Below, one piece after another: positions 21,780 to 32,839 of a stretch of 64,000 nucleotides of DNA. Source of the stretch: Hansfordia pulvinata (Eukaryota > Ascomycota > Sordariomycetes > Xylariales); the NCBI GenBank assembly GCA_006538405.1, contig BJKQ01000007.1:1054001-1118000 (forward strand), in the 5' to 3' direction. How positions within the stretch are numbered: the first letter of the stretch is position 1; each line of letters opens with the position of its first letter. The position numbers and the translations under genes are program-made. The notes under the pieces are model-generated. The model had not been told where the DNA came from. It ran no database searches and was given only the letters and a program-made list of their open reading frames with translations.

Positions 21780-24079
21780 ATGAGCGACAACGCCGCCGCG
21801 GGGGGCATCTCCGATCCCACTCTTATCAAGACGGTCAACAAGCTGCAGGATGTCTTTGCTACCGTCGGCGTCCAAAACCCCATCGACCTGCCCCAGATCG
21901 TCGTAGTAGGAAGCCAGTCCAGTGGCAAGAGTTCCGTTCTCGAGAACATTGTCGGGCGCGACTTGTACGCCGGACCCTCTGCCTCCCCTTTCCACACCGC
22001 CCCTATCCAATCCCTCGTGTGGCCTCCTGTTCCCGTCGCTAATCTGTTGCTTCCCTCCCCAGCCTGCCGCGTGGCTCCGGCATCGTCACGAGGCGACCGC
22101 TCGTGCTCCAGCTCATCAACCGAGAGGCCACCGGGGCCAACGGCACCTCCGAAGAGGTGGGCGACACGACTGACAAGCAGGCTAACGCCGACGAGTGGGG
22201 CGAGTTTCTTCATATCCCCGGCCAGAAGTTCTACGACTTCAACAAGATTCGCGATGAGATTGCCAGAGAGACCGAAGCCAAGGTTGGCCGCAACTCGGGC
22301 ATCTCTCCTGCGCCTATCAACTTGCGCGTCTACTCGCCCAACGTTCTCACCCTCACCCTCGTTGACTTGCCCGGCATGACCCGGGTCCCCGTGGGCGACC
22401 AGCCTCGCGATATCGAGAGACAAATCAAGGACATGATCCTCAAGTACATTCAAAAGTCCAACTCTATTATCCTCGCTGTGACTTCGGCCAACATCGACTT
22501 GGCCAATTCCGACGGCCTCAAGCTTGCCCGCGAGGTCGACCCCGAGGGTCAGAGAACCATCGGTGTCCTGACAAAGGTCGACCTGATGGACGAGGGAACC
22601 GACGTCGTCGACATTCTCGCCGGCCGCATCATTCCCCTGCGTCTCGGCTACGTTCCTGTCGTTAACAGAGGCCAGCGCGATATTGACAACAAGAAGCCCA
22701 TCTCCGTGTCCCTCGAGGCTGAAAGGGCCTTCTTCGAGAACCACAAGGCCTACCGCAACAAGAGCTCCTACTGCGGTACCCCTTACCTAGCGAGGAAGCT
22801 CAACCTCATTCTCATGATGCACATCAAGCAGACCCTGCCTGACATCAAGGCTCGCATCTCCAGTTCGCTGCAGAAGTACACTTCCGAACTGGAAACGCTC
22901 GGCCCGTCGATGCTGGGCAACAGCTCCAACATAATCTTGAACATCATTACCGAATTCACCAACGAGTACCGCACGGTCCTTGACGGTAACAATGGGGAGC
23001 TCTCGAGCACGGAACTTTCTGGCGGTGCCAGAATCAGCTTTGTCTTCCACGAACTCTACTCCAACGGAATCAAGGCCATCGATCCCTTCGACCAGGCCAA
23101 GGACGGTGACATCAGGACCATTCTGTACAACTCTTCGGGTCCCTCGCCCGCCCTATTTGTTGGAACCCAGGCTTTCGAGATGATTGTCAAGAAAGAGATC
23201 AAGCGCCTGGAGGAGCCCAGCCTGAAGTGTGTGTCGCTTGTCTACGACGAGCTGGTGCGCATCCTCACCCAGCTCATGAGCAAGGCACTGTACCGGAGGT
23301 ACCCTGGCCTCAAGGAGAAGATGCACAACACCGTCATTGCCTTCTTTAAGAAGGCGATGGAGCCAACAAACAAGCTGGTTCGCGACCTGGTGTCCATGGA
23401 GAGCTGCTACGTCAACACGGGCCACCCCGACTTCCTCAACGGCCACCGTGCCATGGCCATCGTCAACGAAAAGTACAACGGAGCCAAGCCTGTGCAAGTA
23501 GACCCCAAGACAGGCAAGCCTCTGCCTGCGTCCGCCGCCCCTCGCGCTGCTAGCCCCACCATTGACGGCGGCGATTCATCCAACGCCGGCTTCTTTGGCA
23601 GCTTCTTCGCTGCCAAGAACAAGAAGAAGGCCGCTGCCATGGAGGCCCCGCCGCCCATGCTCAAGGCATCCGGCACCCTTTCCGAGCGCGAGAACATCGA
23701 AGTGGAAGTCATCAGTAAGTTGAAGCCATCTCACCGCTCTGCATGCGCAATGTATATCTAACCTTTCACCCAGAACTATTGATTGCCTCCTACTTCAATA
23801 TTGTCAAGAGGACTATGATTGACATGGTCCCCAAGGCCATTATGCTCAACCTGGTTGCGTAAGTAATGGGTCTCTGGCGGTTCGGGACTTGAAACTGATT
23901 ATGTCTGCAGTCTTACCAAGGAGGCAATGCACAGCGAACTGCTGGAGAAGATGTACCGAAACGACAGCCTCGACGACCTTCTCAAGGAGAGTGACTACAC
24001 GATTCGTCGCCGCAAGGAGTGCCAACAGATGGTCGAGTCCCTCGGCAAGGCCAGCGAAATCGTTGCTCAGGTCCAGTAG
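21780..24079 (+). CDS. vps1: Vps1-type dynamin GTPase
   Basis: Exons 21780-21964, 22063-23714, 23774-23858 and 23911-24079 give 696 residues, the normal length for Vps1. The GTPase domain has the P-loop GSQSSGKSS (residues 44-52), the switch I region [24 protein letters not shown] (G3) and TKVD (G4). The middle domain and the C-terminal GTPase effector domain ([24 protein letters not shown]) follow, with no PH domain or Pro-rich tail, as expected for Vps1. A Pro/Ala/Lys-rich insert near residues 550-600 ([13 protein letters not shown]) precedes the effector domain. In yeast it acts in Golgi-to-endosome and vacuole traffic, endocytosis and peroxisome fission. It is convergent with the RFTS-domain gene at 25326. 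No frame break. Confidence 0.96.
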
Positions 24080-25325
24080 TTTGGTAGTTGCGGTAGCACT
24101 TGGTCTTCGTCAGCGCCGTGAGCAGTGCTCGTCGTTTCTTGTTCGCCGTCAAAGCAGCCCTACGTTGCGCTTCAAAGCTTATCTCCCCACCAAGCCGATA
24201 CCCGGAAGCTGGCAGCGTCCCAAGAGAATGGCCCGGCTTCACCTTGTTTCTTTTGGCGAGGTGTTGGCGCCATTACACATCTGGTTTTCAAGCCCGTCTC
24301 TGTCACCCTTTTCCGCACTTGAAGATCCCAGTGAAATATCTAATTTTTTCTCATACATGAGCTCATGACCATAGCGACGGGGCTGTTGCAAAGGACGGCA
24401 AGGTAGATGGGTGGGAGGCCATGCTTGCGCGCGGGCAGTCGGCTTCTGACTTCAGCTCTTCATTGTGTCACGACAAAATCAGGCATAGCAAGCGCAGACA
24501 GAATGGAAGCGCGCAGCTAAGGAATGCCAAGATGTAGACAAGAGAATTGGCAAAACATGGGGTTGGCTACGGCAGAGTGAGAAATGAGAGTCGGGCGGAC
24601 ATTATCGGACCGCGATGGAATGCAAACAGACACATCATCAACACTACACTGTCTGCGTGTCTGCCTCCCGGTGTTTTAGGCCTGAATCCTTGGCACTCAA
24701 GCTCAAGATTTGGTCACCAACCCAAGCCTTGGCTCCCGACTTCTGCTGCGCCAGACCTTGCTGGCCGATAACCGAAGTGACAAACAGCATCTGACCGATC
24801 TGACCGCGGCGGTTCGCGTTGAACGCGCGGGCATAGAGACGCTGCATCACCTCGCTCGAACATACATAGCACTCATTACTGCGACTTTTGTTGAATTCAT
24901 TGATTCATGACATCGTTCAGTCATTCAGCAACGCAGCGCCTTTCCGTGAGATCACATCGTGGTGATTGCGAGATCTCAGCGACTCCCCGTGACTACTGCG
25001 ATCGCGCGAGCGTCAATGCCCCGGCGTAGCATTCCCTGGGAAGAGGTAAAGAAAAGGGTATCTCAAACAAGTATAGACCAACTCCGTGATAAGGGCAGGC
25101 CGTCCAGGCCTGGCCAATGCAGTCCATGGGCATAAGTCATGGCTCGAGATGACCAACAGAAAAGTGGCCGCGCATGAGTCGTCGAAAGGGACGAAATTCG
25201 CAGAAAACGCCGCAACGCCGCAACGGCCCACGTCCCTTGAACGATGTCGAGCTCTGGCCGCAATGCATCTCGTCCAGCCCCATCAAATGCCCTGCCTCGT
25301 AATCCATATGAGCAGCTCATCATTT
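24080..25325. other. Convergent intergenic region vps1 / RFTS gene
   Basis: Contains the 3' flanks of two genes that face each other. No gene or RNA is supported. Confidence 0.5.
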
Positions 25326-27623
25326 TTAAATGAGAAGACTGCGCTTGATGGGCTGTGGAGCGGGTGGCCCGCCACTGTGATCACCATCAGCACTCTGGGC
25401 AGTACGCAAATGCGAATCTTCCGAGCGTTGAGCTCTTTCTCCCATGCTGCGAAGCTTCTCAAGGAGATGACTGGAGATAGTCGTGTCAGCGCTGTGTTTC
25501 ATTTTACCCATGGGAACGAATGTTGTAAAGGAAAAGGGCAAGAGGCCCTAGTAAGAGTTGCCAAGTGAGCAAGGGCATCGTGCTTGTGGTCCGACTTACT
25601 CGATAGGCATGTGCTTGCCCGCCTCTTGGCAGGCCAGATTAACGCGCTTTTGGGCTTCGTCAATAGCCAACTGTTCGTGTTCCTCGTAATGGGCATTGAT
25701 TTGGTCCTGGCCTTCCGATTCATCGGCGGCGCGCACAACGTGGCCACAGCCCGGTTCCTGGCATGTCCAAGTCTGGTTGGGGCCACTGGGTTTGGTCGAG
25801 GGCAGGTCGTGAGAGCGAATGGCTAAGCGGGTAAGGGTGCCATCATGAGAATGCATATCGTCCTCGTCATCAGAAGCTGATGAGTCACCATTATGGGCTT
25901 CCTCAACTGGTAGCCGCGCCTTCTTCGAAGCTGCTACCATATCATCGAGGTCCATATCGTCGTCGTCGTCAAAATCACCGAATGGTCGCTTCTTGCCTCC
26001 AAGGGACGGACGCAGGCCAGCTTTTCGAACAGGTGATTTCCCAATGGGTTTTCGTGCTTCGGCGACTACCTTCCCAGCATGTGTTGAGCGTGGTTCTTTG
26101 TTGAGAATCGCCAAGTCTTGTTTTTGCTGGGGTGCTACCTGTTTCTTCTTCCTTCGGATGAGGTTTTGTGCCTCTTCGGGTGTCGAATATTTCCAATCAG
26201 GTTTACATGACGCATTCTTTCGAGCCCACTCGTAGAGGTCACTGGTGTGCCATTGAGGTCCGAGGCTTTTTGAGAGGTCGCGCGCGTAATGCTCCAAGAT
26301 CTCGGTACCGCCCAGATTGTTTTTGACTCTACATTGGAAGTAAAGTTGAGTGGCAAAGTTTTTCGGGGTCATTCTGTCCGGATCTTTCTTGGTCTGTCGG
26401 CATGTCTCCAAGACGCCCAGTAACACAGGAAGGCCGGGTTCTTCATCGGGCTGGGCCGCGGCAGGTATACTGGCGACTGGCACTGCGGCTTCTTCTTTGA
26501 CCTCGGGTGAATAGTGAATCCCAGTGTTCGGAGATCTCCTTTTGGACCTCGCGCCGCGCGAGGATTCCACCTCGTTGCTTGAACGGTCACCTTGACGAGT
26601 GGCTTTCGAGGTGGCGCGGGGGGCCGGATGCTGAGGCAGCTTTACATCGGGAGTAATCGTAGATCTTGAATGGGCACGAAGCATAGGATGGATGGGTTGA
26701 TCAGCGTTCTGGATTTTGTCTTTCTCTTTCAATCTCTGGGCGACCTCCTGCGACGCGATTTGTAAGTAAAGGGTGATGTACAGCATCATGGTGGACTCAC
26801 AGGCTTCTGAGCGGACAGCCATTTGTGGAACCCGATCTGAGGGTCAAGATGGGACAGGAAAAAGATGGCGCTTGCATCATCGAGGCACAGCGCCTGGACT
26901 TCCTCCAGCGTAGTGCCATCGCCCATAGAGAGTGCAGACTACACGCACGTAAGTAAAATAGACCAGCGTCGACGGCAAAGGGGCACCAACACGAAAGAGG
27001 AGAGTCTCGAGCGGGATATCAACATCGCGCATGGTCTTGGTGCGGTAGGCCTTCTTTCGGTGGTTCTTGAACTTGTTCAGTCCTTCTTCGTACTCGTCGA
27101 CAATGGCGAATTGGAGGGCGATAGCGTGGAACATTTGTTTGGCAGTGGACGAGTAGGTGGAGGAAGGCTCGATCTCGTACCAGCTGCGCTCGCCCTCGGC
27201 CCAGACAACGGGCATGTTGACCTCGTTGAGACCAACAGAGTAGTTTTTGCATGACTGGATCTGGATCCAAGGATTCGGAAACTTGGTGTTGCGGACTGGC
27301 CGAGCATGGTTAGCAGGAGATGAGAGAGGTGGTATAGGTTCGCACGAACGGTGTTGGCGCTGGTCTGGATCGAGCTTGAGCCGGCCACGGACAACAAAAG
27401 GGCCTTCAAGATCGGCGTGCAGCAAGTTGGCAACAGAAGCGTCACGAGCTCTGTAGACGGTGGCATCGGTCAACATGAAGCAGGGCCATTCGTCGGGGTT
27501 GGTCTTGACTCGGGGCGGTAAGGCTTTGAGGGCATCTTTTTCGTGTAGGTATGTGATGTCGTCGTCGGTAATCGTGGCGACTGTCGACGACGAGTTGGCG
27601 CGCTTGCGACGGCCGCCGGCCAT
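25326..27623 (-). CDS. RFTS-domain protein, Raf2/DIM-7-like heterochromatin factor candidate
   Basis: Five exons: 27623-27350, 27295-26991, 26938-26801, 26747-25600 and 25470-25326, giving 669 residues. The first intron carries a clear GCTAAC branch site, and the start lies in a good context (CACCATGG). The N-terminal 240 residues match the replication-foci targeting domain (RFTS/DNMT1-RFD): DEWPCFMLTDATVYR, LLHADLEGPFVVRGRL, PWIQIQSCKNYSVGL and FLSHLDPQIGFHKWL. A long basic, disordered middle follows (KRPFGDF then an Asp run), then a possible zinc finger, WTCQEPGCGH...H...H, at about residues 565-605. No methyltransferase domain is present. S. pombe Raf2 and Neurospora DIM-7 combine an RFTS-like domain with a zinc finger in the H3K9 methyltransferase complex; equivalence here is inference. 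The 3' exon is supported by phase only. Confidence 0.75.
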
Positions 27624-29507
27624 GGTGGGCAGCAGAATTACGACACAGGGGCGAATCGTGCCGATGTGTTGGGAGCGGCGTAATGGGAGCAGTGAGAGTC
27701 GTGCGAGTCGGAAGCACGGTATGTTGGTTGAGGGCTCCCCGAAGCCCAAGGTGACGGAGAGGTGAAGAGGGTCAAGCCATGAAGACGAGTCGCGGTTGCG
27801 GATGGAGGAGGAGAGTGGGTGGGCGCATGGCTACGACAAGCAAGTCCACTGGAGATCCGTCTGGTGCCATTGATTGTAAGTGCACGCCTGCAGCGCAGCA
27901 GCGTGCAGCGGACGCGAGCGAGGGAACGTCGGTGGTCTGGTCCGGGAGTCTTCGGTACCCGGTATTTGCTGAAATTCAGCTGGTTCAGGACGTACCCTGC
28001 ACCCTCCCAGACGAAAGGTGGCGGCTCCGGTAGTGGTGGGGGGAAGGCGCGTTTGTGGTGTCGACCCGTGAGAGTCTCTCCCTTCTAACGTTGGCTCCGA
28101 GGACAGCCTCCACTTACCTAAGGTAGGTACCTTGACTACCTACATGTAGGTACGAGTACTTAGTAAAATGCAGTACAAGCAGGTACGGTGCAGCGGCTTT
28201 TCCTCCGAGCCCCCCCTGGGCGCCTGCCTACGTACCTAGAGTGTACCTACTTTTCCAGGCCCATATCCACTTGTCGGATCTCCAGCTGCAAATGTTCTCC
28301 GTACGAACATCGTGGCTAAAACCGGATGCTACAAGTGATGGTTCCATTTCGACCTGGCACCCATGATGACGGACCTGGAGTGCTGGGCTGTAGACCAGGT
28401 GTGGGCGTTGAGTTGCTATGTAGGTTCTACGTACATCAGTATCAACAAATAAATTGAGATGCGCGTCCCCCATCCCCCATCTTGCGTTTGAGGTACCGAT
28501 CTAGAGACACGAAGCCCCTTACTCATGTATGTATCTAGGTACCTGACATGAGATCAACATCGGGTCGGCCACGTGGTATCGGGTCCTAAATGCAGGTGAT
28601 GGATCTTGGGTAGGCCAGTCTCCCAGGCTGTTTTTTGATATATGGCAACTGCTGGACTGTATTCACACTGCCATTTTCAAAGGCCACGGACGACACCCTT
28701 AGGCGTCTTCAAGTCCGTGGAATGTGCTCAAATAGATGGTACATAGCCCGCACTAGCCGGCGTCAACGTCTAACGAAGGCGTGATTGCGCCATCTTCGCA
28801 ACCGCCAGCGCTCCGAACCGTGGTGGGGAAGCGAGGTACCGCCTTGTAACTCTTTGCGCCATGACGTCCACACCTGTGCCGAGGGGCAGGTACGCCGGGA
28901 AGACCAGCGCGGGCGGGCGGGCAGGCGCGAATCGCCCCCTTGCGGATGGAGAGAACTGGAGCTTAACCGTACCGGGCGCAATAGAAGCATGTGCAGATCA
29001 CATGGCAGACGTCAGTGGTCATCGCCACCAGACCCGCACCGCCGCCGCAGACCAAGATCCTCGCTTCTCCTCCTACATACGAGTACGCCTTCCACGCCTC
29101 CATAACATCCCGACCCGTGCCACGGCCGCGCTTTCTTGATCCGACTCGCGTTCCGGTAGACTCGGCTTGCGATACCTAGATTTCTTATCCTACCAACTAT
29201 ATACACCGCACGACGCCAGGCGCACCCACTCTTTCTCAGTTGCAGCCGCTTTGCTTGTTTGCTTTGCTTTGCTTACTCCATCGTCTCATTTGCGCTCTGT
29301 CCAGTGTCTCTGTGCTCCGACCATCATGATACCCTCGCCATATCACTATGCGAACGCTACTTAACTCTTAACCCCATTTAATTACCCAGTGCCTTGCCGC
29401 TTCAGGGCAGAACCCCCAATCGGCGTCTCTTCACCTCTCTTCGCCCCGAACCCGCTGCACACCACCCCTTCCGATGAACCGTGGCCCGAGGGCCCCTCGC
29501 CGTTGTC
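27624..29507. other. Divergent intergenic region RFTS gene / 5-phosphatase
   Basis: Shared upstream region of two divergent genes. No gene supported. Dense GTACCTA/TAGGTAC motifs lie at 28115-28160 and also near 28232 and 28535. A pyrimidine-rich stretch around 29200-29480 is the probable leader of the phosphatase gene. Confidence 0.55.
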
Positions 29508-32500
29508 ATGCCTTCGACTAATCGGGACAACTCCGTCGCTGCCGACTCGATCTCTGCTTCGGACCCCGCCGACCTGTCCTCCACCCACCATTCCCTCTCC
29601 CGCGCCGTCCACGCTCGCCGTGACGAGTTTGTCAGACCCCACCGCATACGAATCAAAGTTGGCTCATGGAACGTCGCCGGCTGCCCAGGCACCGACAAGG
29701 ATCTCGCCTCCTGGTTCATCGACGGCCAAGGCCTCGAGCCCCGTCTCGACTCGCGCCTCGCCGATCTACATTTGTCTGAGGACAGCCTGTCCCGCCCTGC
29801 CACCCCAAAAGGCGAGAACATCCCCCGGGCGGGGGCAGACGGCGACGGGGCTGCAATTCCTGACGCTTCCGCCAGTTCCCAATCCGACGCGCCAAGTGCT
29901 AGCAAAGCCAACGCCCGTACTGCCGATTCCCCGGATCCCGTGCGGCTGCCCGGCGGCGACAAGATCGGCCTCTATGTTCTCGGGCTCCAGGAAGTCGTCA
30001 GCCTGAACCTTGTTCACCAATCTTTCTACTCCGACCCGAGCTCCATAGCGAAATGGCAAGACGCCATTGAGGCTGCGCTGCCCCCAGGCTACGTGCGTGT
30101 TGCCAGCCAGCAGCTTATTGGCCTGCTCCTGCTCATCTATGCCTCCCCGAGGTCGCGTCCACCCTCTCCAATGAATCCACAGTCAACGTTGGCACCGGTG
30201 CTTTGGGCTACATGGGTAACAAGGGCTCCGTCGCCTCCCGACTAGTCCTTGGCGAAACGACCCGCCTTGTCTTTGCCAACTGTCATTTGGCTTCCGGTCA
30301 TGACCAGTCCAGCCTCGACCGTCGCTGCTGGGACTACAACAAGATCATGACTCAGACCAAGTTCTCTCCCATTGAGCATTCGGGCGTGGTCGAAGAGGAT
30401 GGCGAGAAGATAGGCGAAGAGGACTTTCTTTTCTGCCTTGGTGACCTCAACTTTCGCGTCGACGGACCATCGGGCGACGACATCCGCCGAATCCTGACTC
30501 TGCACACGCGCGGTGAATACGACGTCACTAAGAAGTCCTCTTCCAAGTCATGGACGTCAGAGGATGGGATAATAGTGTTGCGAGACAGTGGTGACGGCAA
30601 TTCTGGTAATGGGACACCTGGCATGGTCTCTCGTGAGTCCTCCTTTGACGACGAAGCCATTGACTACGATGCGGAGCTGCCCGACCCAGACGACTTCGCC
30701 CCTGATCCTCACGATGACCCGGCCTCTCTGCAGGCTACTTTGGACTCTCTTCTGCCGCACGACCAGCTGGGTCGCATGATCAAGGAACGCAAGGCGTTTC
30801 ATCAGGGCTGGCGGGAAGGACCCATCACCTTCTTGCCCACATACAAATATGATGTTGGCACCGTGGGCCTGTTCGACTCATCCGAAAAGAAGCGCGCTCC
30901 TAGTTGGTGTGACCGCATCCTTTACCGTACACGGCGGGATCTCGAGGAATATGAGACGAAGTGTGCAGAAGAAATCGAAGCGAAGAAGAAGGATGACGAC
31001 ATGAAAGAACGTGGCATAGACCAAGCTGCCGACGACGAGAGCGTTTTATTTGATTACGACCCCAATAATGACTCGAGTACAGATAATGTCGCCTCGGGCG
31101 ACGGCGTCTATGAATATGATGAATACGACGATGCGGAGGAAGAGGCGCAGGACGTCACGACGAAGGAGGATTTCACCGATCGCATCCAATTGGATGTGTA
31201 CACCAGCCACCAGCGCATCATGTCTTCCGACCACAAACCGCTGGTCGCCATCTTCACCTTGAATTACGATGCGGTCGTTCCTGAACTCAAAGCCAAGGTC
31301 CACGCCGAAGTGGCCAGGGAGCTTGATCGCGCCGAGAATGAGGGAAGGCCCGGCATCACAGTCATCGTCGACGGGAAGGACTCGAACGGCAAACATGAGG
31401 GCTCTGATGGGAGCGGAGGCATTGACTTTGGCAATGCGAGCTTCATGAGGAGGGAGCATCGCACCCTGACAATCGCCAATACCGGGCGCGTGTCCGCCAC
31501 CTTCAGCTTTGCAGAGACGCCCACGGCTCCCGAAACAGAAGGGTCCAGCCCCGATTGGTTCAACATCCAATTTGTCCGCACGCCCGAAGCGGATGAACGA
31601 GACAACAGTGAGCCTCTGGGAAAGGAGATCACGCTGGAGCCAGGGGAGACCGTGAACGCCATCATACAGGTGTATGTGGAAAACCTGGGTCATGCACGTC
31701 TTCTCAACGAAGGCGCCACACGAATGGAGGACGTTCTCATTCTACGCGTGACTGATGGGAAGGATCACTTCATACCGCTGCGAGCTGCCTGGCTGCCGAG
31801 TTGTTTCGGTCGATCTCTTGAGGAGTTGATAAGAATCCCAAAGGGAGGTATCAGGTCACTGTGCGAGTCGCAAGAGATCCAAGGCTCGATATCCTCCGAC
31901 CTCGAGGTTCATCAGTCCTCGCCAGCCGAGATCTACAAGCTTACAGAGGCCATTGAGAGTTTGACGGAGCGTCTCCTGGCGGACGAAAATATGCTGGACG
32001 ATTGCCAGGTGCCCCGCGATAGACCTGGCTGGCCATTCGACGAACGGTCTTGGCAAGCTCTGCGTGGCTCAGCGGATCACGAAGGGCGCCGGGCCGCCAT
32101 TATCGAGGCTCTCGATACAGACCGCCCGATCTTGGACGTGCTGGGTGCGGACGTGCCGTCGATGGAGCGCCTTGAGCTGGTTAGCGAGGCCCTGCTTCTC
32201 TTCTTGCGCAGCATGACAGATGGGATCATCACGTCGCCTTTGTGGGCCAAGATCGAACAAACGATACCAAACATCGGCTCTGCGACGACAATGACGACGC
32301 CAAGCGGCGCACCGAGTTCGCCTTTGACGTCGCCACTGTCGCCAGTCCCCGCGCCTATCGAGGATGCGAAAACAGACGTGCTGGATATCCTCTCGTCGGC
32401 GCCGTACCACAACATAGCGTTTGTATTTTTAACGTCTATGCTGGCCAGAGCGGCCAGCGACCTACTTCCGCTCGCATCCAAGGATGACCTCGAGGCATTG

Positions 32501-32839
32501 CTGAATGGAGGACGTGTGCCCGGAAGGCGTCAGTCGCGCGTCGGGATGCCAGCGGCAGTACTGTCACGAGGGCTCAGCTTCCGGCGCAGTATATCGGCAG
32601 CAGCTACCGGCAACATTGGCGGTGCTCCGGCGGTTGACGAAGCGGCTGTGCAAAGGCGGCTTACGTGGGAACGAAAAGCGGCCGAGATCATTGGCGTGGC
32701 CATTTGTCGGACGGGATCAAACCAAGGCCACTCAGGGGCGGCGGCAGCTGCCACTGCTAAGAGCAAGGAGAAGAAGGCGCTCGAAGACCGGATGCGCGGC
32801 GTCGTCGAGGTTTTTCTGCGGCGCGACAATGGTAATTAG
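29508..32839 (+). CDS. OCRL/INPP5B-like inositol polyphosphate 5-phosphatase (one frame break)
   Basis: No introns are needed; about 1110 residues. The catalytic domain shows WNVAG (near residue 54), ANCHLASG, GDLNFR (near 311), PSWCDRIL (near 464) and SDHKPLVAIF (near 573), the signature set of Mg-dependent phosphoinositide 5-phosphatases. An ASH-type domain follows (HRTLTIANTGRVSATFSF, near 650), then a degenerate RhoGAP-like C-terminus from about 760, the OCRL/INPP5B order. Such enzymes remove the 5-phosphate of PI(4,5)P2 on endocytic and Golgi membranes. Long acidic inserts (near 385-410 and 505-550) interrupt the catalytic domain. The frame breaks at the C run 30145-30148: one added C joins LLLIYASP to EVASTLSNESTVNVGTGALGYMGNKG. 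Start is the ATG at 29508; an in-frame GTG lies nine codons upstream. Confidence 0.88.

Noticed and set aside
21239..22744. Open frame of 501 codons on the minus strand across the vps1 promoter and first exons
   Set aside because: It is the antisense of the conserved vps1 coding frame and of a C/T-rich promoter; its composition has no domain and G/C-rich coding DNA commonly opens such frames.
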